From: a virus
Direction: 5' to 3' (one strand)
IMG/VR virus record: IMGVR_UViG_3300031951_000035
Coordinates: 62,001-126,000 of that record
DNA: 64,000 nucleotides
In this document: positions 7,784-14,883 of the stretch, piece by piece
How positions within the stretch are numbered: position 1 is the first letter of the stretch
Layout of the letters: every line of letters begins with the position of its first letter
Position numbers and translations under genes: made by a program
Notes under the pieces: generated by a model
Seen by the model: only the letters and a program-made list of their open reading frames with translations
Databases searched by the model: none
What the model was told of the DNA's origin: nothing

Positions 7784-7811
7784 ATTATACCACACTACGC
7801 TAACGAGTCAA
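7784..7811 (-). promoter_or_regulatory. Sigma-70-type promoter (TTGACT-16-TATAAT)
   Basis: Minus-strand hexamers with 16-nt spacer; the spacer ends TAGTGTGG, an element shared with several other promoters of the window. Serves the gene at 7642-7764. Confidence 0.65.
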
Positions 7812-7846
7812 GTGTCCCAAATACGACCGTATAAAGTTTCATTTAC

Positions 7847-8002
7847 TCAACCCCCATATTCAAGAATTTCCCCAACTATTACATTTTCATTAAGAATACC
7901 TGATTTTACTATCTTATCTACTCGTTCTTGCATAGCATCATAACCACTAACAACCTCCCACAACTTTTCGCCATTAGTATCTTCCCAAGCAATTAACCAC
8001 AT
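7847..8002 (-). CDS. Hypothetical protein, 51 aa
   Basis: MWLIAWEDTNGEKLWEVVSG, then a helix YDAMQERVDKIV. SD GGAGAAT and a TAATG overlap with the upstream gene support it. Unknown function. Confidence 0.65.
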   Translation of the reverse strand: MWLIAWEDTNGEKLWEVVSGYDAMQERVDKIVKSGILNENVIVGEILEYGG

Positions 8003-8163
8003 TAGTTATTCTCCAAATATTTTTGATACGCTTCTAGTAAATAGTTTTCAATTAATTCTTTTGGATTCTCTATTCCATGAGTATTCTTTAAGACATCTAA
8101 TTGCTCTTGTGTTATTTTTGCACAATATTTATCTTTCCATACGTCATATGATAATTTAGTCAT
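8002..8163 (-). CDS. Hypothetical protein, 53 aa
   Basis: MTKLSYDVWKDKYCAKITQE, mainly helical. The leader GGAGAATAAATA before ATG is the same as at 8406. Unknown. Confidence 0.65.
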   Translation of the reverse strand: MTKLSYDVWKDKYCAKITQEQLDVLKNTHGIENPKELIENYLLEAYQKYLENN

Positions 8164-8166
8164 TAT

Positions 8167-8406
8167 TTATTCTCCATCAAATTCTAAATTATTTGTCATA
8201 ATTTTATTCTCTTTTCTAAATGAGGGAGAAACCAAAACCCCCCAACTCATGCCAATAGGATGAGTGTCAAATCCCATTTCTCTTAAAGTATTGGCAACCC
8301 AAGCCATTTTTTCGCCCCTTGGTTTCTTGCAAAAAATAGAGTTTTCTGATGCTGCAAGTACCATTGAAAACATGAGATCAATTAATTTTTGTTCTTTATT
8401 TTCCAT
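8167..8406 (-). CDS. Hypothetical protein, 79 aa
   Basis: Helical N-terminus (KLIDLMFSMVLAAS) followed by KKPRGEKMAWVANTLREMGF. SD AGGAG upstream. Not recognised. Confidence 0.65.
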   Translation of the reverse strand: MENKEQKLIDLMFSMVLAASENSIFCKKPRGEKMAWVANTLREMGFDTHPIGMSWGVLVSPSFRKENKIMTNNLEFDGE

Positions 8407-8421
8407 TATTTATTCTCCTTT

Positions 8422-8532
8422 TTATTTTCCCCCGCCCCTCTTCTTTTGCCCGCTATAAGCGTACACAAACAAAAAATAGATGGGGAACGAGATCGACAAG
8501 ACTACGACTCCAAAAAAAATCAAGTAAGTCAT
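8422..8532 (-). CDS. Small membrane peptide, 36 aa (module copy B)
   Basis: MTYLIFFGVVVLSISFPIYF gives one transmembrane segment, then QKKRGGGK. Same layout as 6395-6508 and likewise followed by a paralogue of the KLMAV-PSVN protein. Confidence 0.65.
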   Translation of the reverse strand: MTYLIFFGVVVLSISFPIYFLFVYAYSGQKKRGGGK

Positions 8533-8729
8533 TAGTTCACGCTCGGGTTAACAGCCATAAGTTTACCAGACGCTCTGGCAATTACAAGGGCATCGTAAAT
8601 AAAATTATAGAACGCACTAATATGAGCCGCCATTTGCTCCTCACCACGCTCGTTGATAATGTCATCAGCCAGAGCGTATGCAAAATTTGTAATCTGTATA
8701 CGGACTGCATCTTCATCGTTTGTAAGCAT
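8532..8729 (-). CDS. Hypothetical protein, 65 aa
   Basis: ATG at 8729 (MLTNDEDAVRIQITNFAYAL) is preferred to an upstream TTG. Helical; the C-terminal 30 residues are repeated in the 37-aa gene at 6508-6621. First gene after tRNA-Arg. Confidence 0.65.
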   Translation of the reverse strand: MLTNDEDAVRIQITNFAYALADDIINERGEEQMAAHISAFYNFIYDALVIARASGKLMAVNPSVN

Positions 8730-8767
8730 TGTCAGATCTTTTCTATAGAGGTGAAACAATTAGTAGA

Positions 8768-8839
8768 TAGCCCCAGCAGGAATCGAACCTGCACCTAGAG
8801 ATTAGAAGTCACTTATTATATCCATTTAACTATGGGGCC
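8768..8839 (-). tRNA. tRNA-Arg(TCT)
   Basis: 72 nt. The acceptor stem pairs GGCCCCA with TGGGGCT (one G-U), T-arm GCAGG-TTCGATT-CCTGC, anticodon loop CTTCTAA giving anticodon TCT. One mismatch in the anticodon stem. CCA is not encoded. Confidence 0.85.
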
Positions 8840-8844
8840 GCGAA

Positions 8845-9171
8845 TCAAGTAGACCGGTCAATCAATTTGTACTCAAAGATATCCCCATTCTCTCTAATCT
8901 TCTTATCTTCATATGGGGATGCAACACGCCGGTAAAACTCTTGCTTGATATTTTCAAGAACTCCGGTGATCATTGCCACGTTACGGTATGATACACCATC
9001 CTCAGTCAATGTCAAGTGGGCAGCAACCCTTGAGAAACAGTAATTAATCCGGCCCAAAAGCTTGGGGAGTTCCCACTTCTCTTCCGGCTTAACGTCAAAA
9101 AGAATTGCGTCAATCATCGCATCAACTGACCGGTCCAATCCCGGCCGCTCATCTTCTGAAATATATGGCAT
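8845..9171 (-). CDS. Conserved-type phage protein, 108 aa (DUF6899-like, tentative)
   Basis: Begins MPYISEDERPGLDRSVDAMI and carries LPKLLGRINYCFSRV. A start of the form MPYI..ERP.LD..VD followed by a helical domain is common in phages and resembles the DUF6899 family from memory. Role unknown. It lies directly upstream of tRNA-Arg. Confidence 0.7.
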   Translation of the reverse strand: MPYISEDERPGLDRSVDAMIDAILFDVKPEEKWELPKLLGRINYCFSRVAAHLTLTEDGVSYRNVAMITGVLENIKQEFYRRVASPYEDKKIRENGDIFEYKLIDRST

Positions 9172-9181
9172 GATTTATCCT

Positions 9182-9409
9182 TTATCGTCCAAATCCAATC
9201 TTGGTACGTTCAACATTATCCGAATTTAGAAACTGAGTTTCATGAAACCATCCGGTTTCGTTTGATCGTCCACTCCACCAACTACATTCATACGTTACAT
9301 AATTATTCTGCTTGATGCATACGCTGGTAATTACAGCATCAATAGCTTCTTCAAGACTATGACCTAGAGATACTTTAGTTCCAATTGGCATAACGACGAT
9401 ATTCTTCAT
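9182..9409 (-). CDS. Hypothetical protein, 75 aa
   Basis: The start at MKNIVVMPIGTKVSLGHSLE has SD GAGGAA. Short beta-barrel-like pattern ending in WSGRSNETGWFHETQF, which recalls small phage proteins of unknown role. Confidence 0.65.
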   Translation of the reverse strand: MKNIVVMPIGTKVSLGHSLEEAIDAVITSVCIKQNNYVTYECSWWSGRSNETGWFHETQFLNSDNVERTKIGFGR

Positions 9410-9624
9410 TTGGTTTCCTCTTCTTCTATTAAAGTCTTCCATTCAAACTGTGCGGTATTTGGATTATATTGAGCGACATTATTTTTTATAGCTTGTGTTT
9501 GTACATCTATAGTTCCAATTTCCACTCCTATAAACAATCCTAGCATTAGAAATATATCGCATGACGCGGCCCAGACTATACAAAAAATACTTGCAGTTGA
9601 TCCATCTTCTGAATTTTTATTCAT
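9406..9624 (-). CDS. Small membrane protein, 72 aa
   Basis: One hydrophobic segment (about residues 10-34, FCIVWAASCDIFLMLGLFIG) and a polar acidic tail ending EEEETK. ATGA overlap with 9182-9409. Confidence 0.65.
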   Translation of the reverse strand: MNKNSEDGSTASIFCIVWAASCDIFLMLGLFIGVEIGTIDVQTQAIKNNVAQYNPNTAQFEWKTLIEEEETK

Positions 9625-9653
9625 TTTACCACCAGTGGTTAGTTTGAAATCAG

Positions 9654-9727
9654 TAGCGACGGTGGGATTCGAACCCACACTGTGGACATTTTAAGTGTCC
9701 TGACTCCTGCCGTTGGTCTACGTCGCC
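9654..9727 (-). tRNA. tRNA with anticodon TAA (Leu), short variable loop
   Basis: 74 nt. Acceptor GGCGACG pairs with CGTCGCT (first pair G-U), anticodon stem GGACA/TGTCC with loop CTTAAAA, T-arm GTGGG-TTCGAAT-CCCAC. The variable loop is about 5 nt (class I), which is not normal for tRNA-Leu, so charging identity is uncertain. Confidence 0.8.
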
Positions 9728-9737
9728 TCATACCATT

Positions 9738-9765
9738 ATTCTACCACACTTTCAGTGTGTGTCAA
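9738..9765 (-). promoter_or_regulatory. Promoter for tRNA-Leu (TTGACA-16-TAGAAT)
   Basis: Lies between tRNA-Ser and tRNA-Leu; its spacer holds the dyad CACACT-TTC-AGTGTG. The -35 starts one base from the tRNA-Ser 3' end. Confidence 0.65.
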
Positions 9766-9858
9766 GGAGGGGCCGGAGGAATCGAACCTCCGAAGGATGA
9801 TCAACCCTACACCATGCCTTCCCACGGATTCGAACCGTGCCTCAACCACTGACCCCTC
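9766..9858 (-). tRNA. Probable tRNA-Ser(CGA), class II with reduced D-arm
   Basis: 93 nt. Acceptor GAGGGGTC pairs with GGCCCCTC, anticodon stem CACGG/CCGTG with loop TTCGAAT, long variable arm (GAAGG/CCTTC), T-arm GGAGG-TTCGATT-CCTCC. The D-arm region is about 5-7 nt shorter than usual and the discriminator is not G, so it may be atypical or non-functional. Confidence 0.55.
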
Positions 9859-9866
9859 TCTATCTG

Positions 9867-9894
9867 ATTCTACCACAACCTTATCGACCGTCAA
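9867..9894 (-). promoter_or_regulatory. Promoter for tRNA-Ser (TTGACG-16-TAGAAT)
   Basis: Minus-strand hexamers; the spacer has the recurrent CGATA element. It overlaps the last codons of the gene at 9891. Confidence 0.65.
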
Positions 9895-10349
9895 CTCTCG
9901 TTGTCTTGAAAGAACTTGTCAAAATCTGGTTGTGTTCCCGGCCGCAACCGCCAATGAGTTACTCCCCAATTTCCAAAATCATCTTTACCTATATGATATG
10001 GACCACCTTCGTATTCGGTCATTATGGGCGTTGGATCATGGGATAGATGGTATTTTTCACACCATTCCTTGTTCTCTCTATGGATATGACCGTATCCATC
10101 ATACCCGCTGACGCACAAAAAGTCAACATCCGCACCTTCCGGTGGAAGTTGTTCTGTAACTGGAATCCACCGCAAGGCGGATTCTAGTTCTTTTACTTTT
10201 TGTTCTGATTTAGCTAAAGCGTCACACCATTGTGAAATTTTGCTACGGTAATTTACGCAGCGTTCCATTACTAATTTTACGTCCGCGTCTGAATAGTTAC
10301 CTTCTTTGATGTTTTTAATTGCTAGATCTAGACCAAATGATTCACTCAT
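9891..10349 (-). CDS. DUF551-like protein, 152 aa
   Basis: The N-terminal third is a helix. From residue about 60, WIPVTEQLPPEGADVDFLCV and later VTHWRLRP match the DUF551 pattern (W.PV.E.LP..G..V...  .THW...P), a small phage/bacterial domain of unknown function. Overlaps the upstream gene by 8 nt. Confidence 0.75.
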   Translation of the reverse strand: MSESFGLDLAIKNIKEGNYSDADVKLVMERCVNYRSKISQWCDALAKSEQKVKELESALRWIPVTEQLPPEGADVDFLCVSGYDGYGHIHRENKEWCEKYHLSHDPTPIMTEYEGGPYHIGKDDFGNWGVTHWRLRPGTQPDFDKFFQDNES

Positions 10350-10602
10350 TTTCAGCCTCTTTTGCTTTACGTTCTTCTTCCAGCCTCTGCCTAACTTGTT
10401 CCTTCAACGCCTCAAATTCTTCCGGTGTCATAGGACAATTTGGGCATTTATCTATTGGCTCTGACGGACCATTGGACTCCCATTCTGATCCACAACCGCT
10501 GCAAATTGTAATAGTGCGGCGTGGCACTTCTGGCTTTATAGTGCGTTGTTCACACCCAGACAATACCAATAGAAAGATAGCTATCAATTTTTTAATATTC
10601 AT
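10342..10602 (-). CDS. Predicted lipoprotein with zinc ribbon and coiled coil, 86 aa
   Basis: MNIKKLIAIFLLVLSGC is a signal peptide with lipobox LSGC, so Cys17 could be lipidated in a diderm or monoderm host. CSGCGSEW and CPNC make a zinc-ribbon-like pair at residues 34-56. The last 25 residues are a charged helix. A membrane-anchored phage lipoprotein with a metal knuckle is unusual; role unknown. Confidence 0.7.
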   Translation of the reverse strand: MNIKKLIAIFLLVLSGCEQRTIKPEVPRRTITICSGCGSEWESNGPSEPIDKCPNCPMTPEEFEALKEQVRQRLEEERKAKEAENE

Positions 10603-10603
10603 C

Positions 10604-10849
10604 CTAACCCCTGTCTTTCAAAAGTTGGTTTAATCTTACGATTTCATCAGACTGATCACTATACATCTTCCCTATTTTCTCAAGCAAATGTTGTATATCT
10701 TCATTAGACATCGCCCAGCAATTACATTCATCTCCTGCTGCATCATTGGCACATCCATCCTCTGATAATGGACAAGAATACCATGGATCTTCACAGGTAT
10801 AATGACCTCTATATGCGAGCTTTTTAAGTTGATTTAGTAGTTCAATCAC
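10604..10849 (-). CDS. Hypothetical cysteine-rich protein, 81 aa (GTG start)
   Basis: GTG at 10849 is chosen because GGGAGAA lies upstream and the frame then overlaps the upstream gene by 8 nt. Six cysteines between residues 18 and 43 (CEDPWYSC, ANDAAGDECNC). Possible metal site. Confidence 0.6.
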   Translation of the reverse strand: MIELLNQLKKLAYRGHYTCEDPWYSCPLSEDGCANDAAGDECNCWAMSNEDIQHLLEKIGKMYSDQSDEIVRLNQLLKDRG

Positions 10850-11051
10850 CTGTGTTCTCCCACAACTTGTATAGACTCTCTGAAAACTGTGCGAGCCATT
10901 CCCAGTTTTCTTCTGAAATTGAACTATCATCGTATCTATCCATTTCCTCACGGATCTTTTCCCCTTCATCTGATTCGTCCTTACCATCTTTGATAAGTTG
11001 ATGAAGTTGAACAGTTAGTTCGACCATACGCTTAAGATTGTTAGTATTCAT
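10842..11051 (-). CDS. Hypothetical helical protein, 69 aa
   Basis: MNTNNLKRMVELTVQLHQLI then an acidic stretch and IREEMDRYDD, NWEWLAQFSESLY. Small helical proteins of this look are frequent in phages. ATGA overlap with the next gene upstream. Confidence 0.7.
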   Translation of the reverse strand: MNTNNLKRMVELTVQLHQLIKDGKDESDEGEKIREEMDRYDDSSISEENWEWLAQFSESLYKLWENTGD

Positions 11052-11254
11052 TTGCGATATTCCTGTGCTAATTTTTGTATATCCACACATTTCCTGTGAT
11101 TTTCTCTTTCCCATTCAAGCTGGTTGTTTAGCCATCCAATAGCAGCAAGTAACTCGTCCCGATTCAACTCCTCAGAGGGAACGCCGAATAATTCAAATTC
11201 TGTCTTATGGGACTTCACCCAGTCTAAAGAAATTTCCCTCACTTGTTCATTCAT
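11048..11254 (-). CDS. Hypothetical protein, 68 aa; paralogue of 12122-12613 N-terminus
   Basis: ISLDWVKSHKTEFELFGVPS then RDELLAAIGWLNNQL matches the first 50 residues of the 163-aa protein at 12122 almost position by position. It lacks that protein's C-terminal two thirds. Role unknown. Confidence 0.7.
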   Translation of the reverse strand: MNEQVREISLDWVKSHKTEFELFGVPSEELNRDELLAAIGWLNNQLEWERENHRKCVDIQKLAQEYRK

Positions 11255-11705
11255 CAAAAAAAGCCCTCACTATCGTTACAGCATCATTCAAATTATTTAC
11301 TTTGTATCCACACATAGCGAACATCATAGAGTGAGAATGAACATTATTTACTCCATCCTCTATAATAAGCACTACTGGAATATGTTCGTGATAAGCCCAC
11401 GCAACTTCGAACATAGTGCCAATACTAACCTTTGTAGCTCCTAAAAGGTTAACAATTATAATATCTGAATTAATAACATCAGAATGATCTCTCGTCAAGA
11501 TCGCGGGACCGCCACTCAATATACCCTCAACGTTTGTCGCAGATATATCTTTACAGTCTTGCAAGTAATGCTTACCTCGCATTGGACTCAAGCACTTAAC
11601 ATTATTCGTTATTGACTTGACTTTTGCTATAAAATCATTTCGCCAATCCGTTGCTCCACCATAAGAACACGAAGTAATCGGTCCTGCTAAATAAACCCTA
11701 TTCAT
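11247..11705 (-). CDS. Nucleoside 2-deoxyribosyltransferase-like protein, 152 aa
   Basis: VYLAGPI at residues 4-10, a DIIIVNL strand near 81 and GTMFEVAWAYHEHIPV (Glu100 at the usual catalytic Glu position) match the nucleoside 2-deoxyribosyltransferase fold. Such enzymes cleave or swap the base of (deoxy)nucleosides. Length fits the family. A second member is at 20815-21348. Substrate not predictable. Confidence 0.8.
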   Translation of the reverse strand: MNRVYLAGPITSCSYGGATDWRNDFIAKVKSITNNVKCLSPMRGKHYLQDCKDISATNVEGILSGGPAILTRDHSDVINSDIIIVNLLGATKVSIGTMFEVAWAYHEHIPVVLIIEDGVNNVHSHSMMFAMCGYKVNNLNDAVTIVRAFFDE

Positions 11706-11758
11706 AGTAGTCTCCTTTTATTTATAAGCTCTGCTAATCGTAATAATATCCCACCTAT

Positions 11759-11947
11759 TCATCTTTTTAGTTTATCTTCCATATTGTTAAGTCTCACATG
11801 GATCGTAGTTATTTCTTGTCTAAAGCTTTTTAAACTATCTCCGTGATCAATGATAGTTATCATCCTCCACGCCGCTCCAATTAATGAAAGGACGATAGAA
11901 ACCACTATAGCAATTATACCAATCTGTTCTAAAACTGAATGAGTCAT
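11759..11947 (-). CDS. Small membrane/coiled-coil protein, 62 aa (tandem copy 1)
   Basis: One transmembrane segment (residues 8-28) followed by a helix ending HVRLNNMEDKLKR. Same layout as the next gene upstream (ending ISNIEGKLK), with ATGA overlap between them. Confidence 0.7.
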   Translation of the reverse strand: MTHSVLEQIGIIAIVVSIVLSLIGAAWRMITIIDHGDSLKSFRQEITTIHVRLNNMEDKLKR

Positions 11948-12129
11948 TTGAGTTTCCCCTCTATGTTGCTAATTCTTTCTGATAGCTCGTTAGTGCCTTT
12001 TATCAGGAGGTCACAATCATATCGAAGATCAGATATGAATTCATGTCGATATATCTCTGCCACGATTAAAGCCGCTAATCCAAGCACTATTGTTAGCATT
12101 CCGATAATTTGTAAAATTGATTCAATCAT
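11944..12129 (-). CDS. Small membrane/coiled-coil protein, 61 aa (tandem copy 2)
   Basis: MIESILQIIGMLTIVLGLAA membrane segment, then a charged helix with SERISNIEGKLK. Probable tandem duplicate of 11759-11947. Such anchors with short coiled coils often oligomerise; role unknown. Confidence 0.7.
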   Translation of the reverse strand: MIESILQIIGMLTIVLGLAALIVAEIYRHEFISDLRYDCDLLIKGTNELSERISNIEGKLK

Positions 12130-12613
12130 TCGACGCCCCCTTCGCTTTAGGCGTCGAACGGGCGAGAATGCCGTCTACGAAATCGGCTTCCCTGGAAGTG
12201 TCTGTGGCCGTGGCTTCGTCACCGTTGCGGTATTGCTGATTCGCCAATTCACGGAGCTTACGGGCGGCAAAAGCCATCGCCTCACGCTCCTCCTCCGTCA
12301 GCCACGGTGCGTCGTAGAGGGGGAGTGCATCTTTGTCTTTCCACTTGGCAAGCCGCTCGTCTGTCGTCACTTCATACTTGTCATGCCATCGACTGCCGTC
12401 AAACCAAGGTTCGCCTTTGTATAACCACGCCACCGACTCCGCGTTGCTTGCAGACTTATTATGATTTTCTCTTTCCCATTGAAGCTGATTATTCAGCCAA
12501 CCAATAGTGGCGAGTAATTCATCCCTACTCAATTCCTCTGATGGAACACCAAATAGTTCAAATTGGGTCTTGTGTGAGTTTACCCACTCCAAGGAGATTT
12601 CACTATCAGTCAT
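12122..12613 (-). CDS. Hypothetical protein, 163 aa
   Basis: The N-terminal 50 residues are shared with 11048-11254. The middle has WLYKGEPWFDGSRWHDKYEV and the C-terminal part is charged and GC-rich (codons unlike the N-terminal part), suggesting a fusion of two sources. Unknown function. Confidence 0.7.
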   Translation of the reverse strand: MTDSEISLEWVNSHKTQFELFGVPSEELSRDELLATIGWLNNQLQWERENHNKSASNAESVAWLYKGEPWFDGSRWHDKYEVTTDERLAKWKDKDALPLYDAPWLTEEEREAMAFAARKLRELANQQYRNGDEATATDTSREADFVDGILARSTPKAKGASND

Positions 12614-12756
12614 TTGTTTCTCCGTTTTTCAATTTGCATTCCGATTAATACTCCAACGCCAATTAGCGTTAATGCTGTTGGCAATAAATAGGATAATGGA
12701 AAATACATAAATAAAGCCAGAAAGAATAGTAGTATATTTTCAAAAAACTCATTCAT
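12610..12756 (-). CDS. Small membrane protein, 48 aa
   Basis: MNEFFENILLFFLALFMYFP and LLPTALTLIGVGVLIGM give two hydrophobic segments, ending in a basic EKRRNK. SD AGGAG; ATGA overlap with 12122-12613. Confidence 0.7.
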   Translation of the reverse strand: MNEFFENILLFFLALFMYFPLSYLLPTALTLIGVGVLIGMQIEKRRNK

Positions 12757-12766
12757 TTGATTTCTC

Positions 12767-12991
12767 CTATGAGGTAATCTTTCTATACAAAAGCGGGGCC
12801 GGATGTTGACACCACTTGGTTTTAAACACTTCTTCACCAGCATCATTAATCACATGCTCAATCGGCGTGATTATATGCACAGCTTCTCCTGTTTCAGTAT
12901 CACACCACACGCAGAATTCTAGTCTGATTCCATTAGTGTCAAATACGTCATAACTACAATGTTCTGGAACCTTGAGAATCATGTCATTCAT
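12767..12991 (-). CDS. Hypothetical protein, 74 aa
   Basis: The start at MNDMILKVPEHCSYDVF is chosen by SD AAGGGG and the 8-nt overlap with the upstream stop. Contains RLEFCVWCDTETGEA (CxxC) and VFKTKWCQHPAPLL. Possible metal-binding strand protein. Confidence 0.65.
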   Translation of the reverse strand: MNDMILKVPEHCSYDVFDTNGIRLEFCVWCDTETGEAVHIITPIEHVINDAGEEVFKTKWCQHPAPLLYRKITS

Positions 12992-13280
12992 CCCCTTGGT
13001 ATATCTTATCATCACCCTCCAATACCTCGCTTCCGCACCATTCACATTTATGCTTTTCCCAAGGGTATAGTGGACGAACAGGTTTAGCATAATGTTTAAC
13101 CAACCAGTCAATTTGGCCGGTCTGAATACGAATACTGGAATCTATATTCTGTATACTTTTATTAAGGCTAATCAGATTAGCTGATAAATACTTAATCTGT
13201 ACACCTATACCAAGTAACAATATGGTTGCCAAAATCCACAGAAATTTTGTTATTAAGGAATCAAATTCTGCGTTTGTCAT
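12984..13280 (-). CDS. Membrane protein with C-terminal CxxC, 98 aa
   Basis: One transmembrane segment (about 10-32), a helix, then WEKHKCEWCGSEVLEGD. SD AGGAAT precedes the ATG. Membrane-anchored metal knuckle; unknown role. Confidence 0.65.
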   Translation of the reverse strand: MTNAEFDSLITKFLWILATILLLGIGVQIKYLSANLISLNKSIQNIDSSIRIQTGQIDWLVKHYAKPVRPLYPWEKHKCEWCGSEVLEGDDKIYQGDE

Positions 13281-13281
13281 A

Positions 13282-13941
13282 TTATTTATTCCTAGCGATA
13301 AAAGAGCGAAGTGAATTCGCAGACTCATAAAATTGAGCATAGTCAAGTCTATCGGCAATACGAGATAATTGGTCTATATCTTCTTTTGTTATAGTATATT
13401 TAGGGCCAGAATAAAGAGGAAAATGTTCCCATCCCTCATGTTCTGGAAATATTCCTTTGGCAAGTTCTTCTGTAGAACAACATGACCATACTAGATCGAC
13501 TTTATATTGAGTATCTTTTGTATTTCGTACACCCCAAGTAATTGGAGTGGAAGAGTTTTTAATCTCTTCCAACTCTTTCTTTACCTGTTCATACTTTCTC
13601 CTCAAGTCATAAACAGTACCACTAGCAATTCGTGCGGACTCACAAGCTGCTTTCCAGTCTTCCGCTTTTTCTCTCTTTAGTTCTTCGATAACTTTATTTT
13701 GTGCGGCAATTTCAATATTCGCTTGGTGAACATCGCGGCGTGCCCGGTCGAGATCGTCGTCGTATTTTTGGTTAGCCGCGTCATTCACAGAATGGAAAAG
13801 ACGCTCAAACGAATCTCGCTCGGCAGTGAGACTAGCGATTTGAGCATCGCGTGCCTGTAAAGTATCCCGCAAGATGCAAAACTGGGAGTCCCATTGTCTG
13901 TCCTCTAGTTTCCCATCAGTATTATATCGTGGTTCAATCAT
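13282..13941 (-). CDS. Coiled-coil protein, 219 aa
   Basis: Residues about 25-130 form long charged heptads (DAQIASLTAERDSFERLF, NKVIEELKREKAEDW, RKYEQVKKELEEIK). The C-terminal part has TITKEDIDQLSRIADRLDYA. Probably a dimerising scaffold-like protein; family unknown. Confidence 0.7.
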   Translation of the reverse strand: MIEPRYNTDGKLEDRQWDSQFCILRDTLQARDAQIASLTAERDSFERLFHSVNDAANQKYDDDLDRARRDVHQANIEIAAQNKVIEELKREKAEDWKAACESARIASGTVYDLRRKYEQVKKELEEIKNSSTPITWGVRNTKDTQYKVDLVWSCCSTEELAKGIFPEHEGWEHFPLYSGPKYTITKEDIDQLSRIADRLDYAQFYESANSLRSFIARNK

Positions 13942-14173
13942 TTTTAATTCTCTCCTCTAGATCGACAATCTTACGCCTATCCTTAGACCACTCCATTACA
14001 GCCTCTTCCATAACATATTTTATATCTCCAATTTCTGGATAACCATTCATCGTTGGAGCCTTGAGTCTCATAAGCATATTACGTAAAGCTACATATGCTG
14101 ATGTTGGTTCGATATTATCTTCTTGTCGATGCTCGGCATCGTACTGCATCTTTTGAAAATTTCTCTTAGTCAT
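13934..14173 (-). CDS. Hypothetical protein, 79 aa
   Basis: Helical sequence with ALRNMLMRLKAP and VMEWSKDRRKIVDLEERI. Overlaps both neighbours by 1-8 nt. Not recognised. Confidence 0.65.
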   Translation of the reverse strand: MTKRNFQKMQYDAEHRQEDNIEPTSAYVALRNMLMRLKAPTMNGYPEIGDIKYVMEEAVMEWSKDRRKIVDLEERIKND

Positions 14174-14445
14174 CAGTTAACTCCCGCCGCCTGGAAATAA
14201 GACCTCATATGATCCCGGTAAGCTTCTGAATAGCGAAGCGGACAGGCCATGCCATCATCAACCCGATTCTTTGGTACGATAAAATATCCGTCATCATCCT
14301 TGACTATAACAGACCCCTCTGGAACTGAGACAGACAAAATATCTTTATCGTTGACCACCATATCACTAGTAATTCCATATGGAGTCTTTGTGGTAATAAT
14401 TCTACCCGACTCATGCTTCCTGGCCTTAAATCTATTCTTCGACAT
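14173..14445 (-). CDS. Hypothetical basic protein, 90 aa
   Basis: Basic N-terminus (MSKNRFKARKHESGRIITTK), then beta-like DILSVSVPEGSVIVKDDDGY. Unknown. Confidence 0.65.
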   Translation of the reverse strand: MSKNRFKARKHESGRIITTKTPYGITSDMVVNDKDILSVSVPEGSVIVKDDDGYFIVPKNRVDDGMACPLRYSEAYRDHMRSYFQAAGVN

Positions 14446-14454
14446 ATTGTTTCC

Positions 14455-14883
14455 TCAAACTGTAAAAATTTTGTTAAATGAAGACCCAAAAGTATTCCGG
14501 TCAATACTCCAATAAACCCGGTGCAAACCAACAGCGTCTAGAATCTTCTGACAATTATCACATGGTTTGCTCAATAAAATCTTTCCCTGACGATTAATCC
14601 TGAGAACAACAATGGAAAGATCGTCGTCAATCTCATTATATCTGTCCAGAAGTTTAGAAACAAGATGACTTTCCGCGTGAATGTAAGGAAACTCTTTGTA
14701 GGTCTGGATATTAAACCGCTTTCCCATTTTATATGCCTTGGAGTTAATCTTGATAGGATTATTCTCGCAGACAAGAATGGGCTTTTTACCGCTAAAAGCA
14801 ATAGCATAGTGATAACGTCGCTGAAACTCATTCGGCGTGAAAGTATCGTAACTCAACTTAATAGCTTTGTCAATAATTTTCAT
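14455..14883 (-). CDS. Cytidine/dCMP deaminase-fold protein, 142 aa
   Basis: Zinc-site signature of the cytidine deaminase superfamily: HAES at residues 69-72 (His ligand and catalytic Glu71) and PCDNC at 107-111 (two Cys ligands). Length and spacing fit a minimal deaminase domain. A dCMP or nucleoside deaminase would feed dTTP synthesis, but a base-editing role cannot be excluded. ATGA overlap with the gene that follows upstream. Confidence 0.75.
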   Translation of the reverse strand: MKIIDKAIKLSYDTFTPNEFQRRYHYAIAFSGKKPILVCENNPIKINSKAYKMGKRFNIQTYKEFPYIHAESHLVSKLLDRYNEIDDDLSIVVLRINRQGKILLSKPCDNCQKILDAVGLHRVYWSIDRNTFGSSFNKIFTV

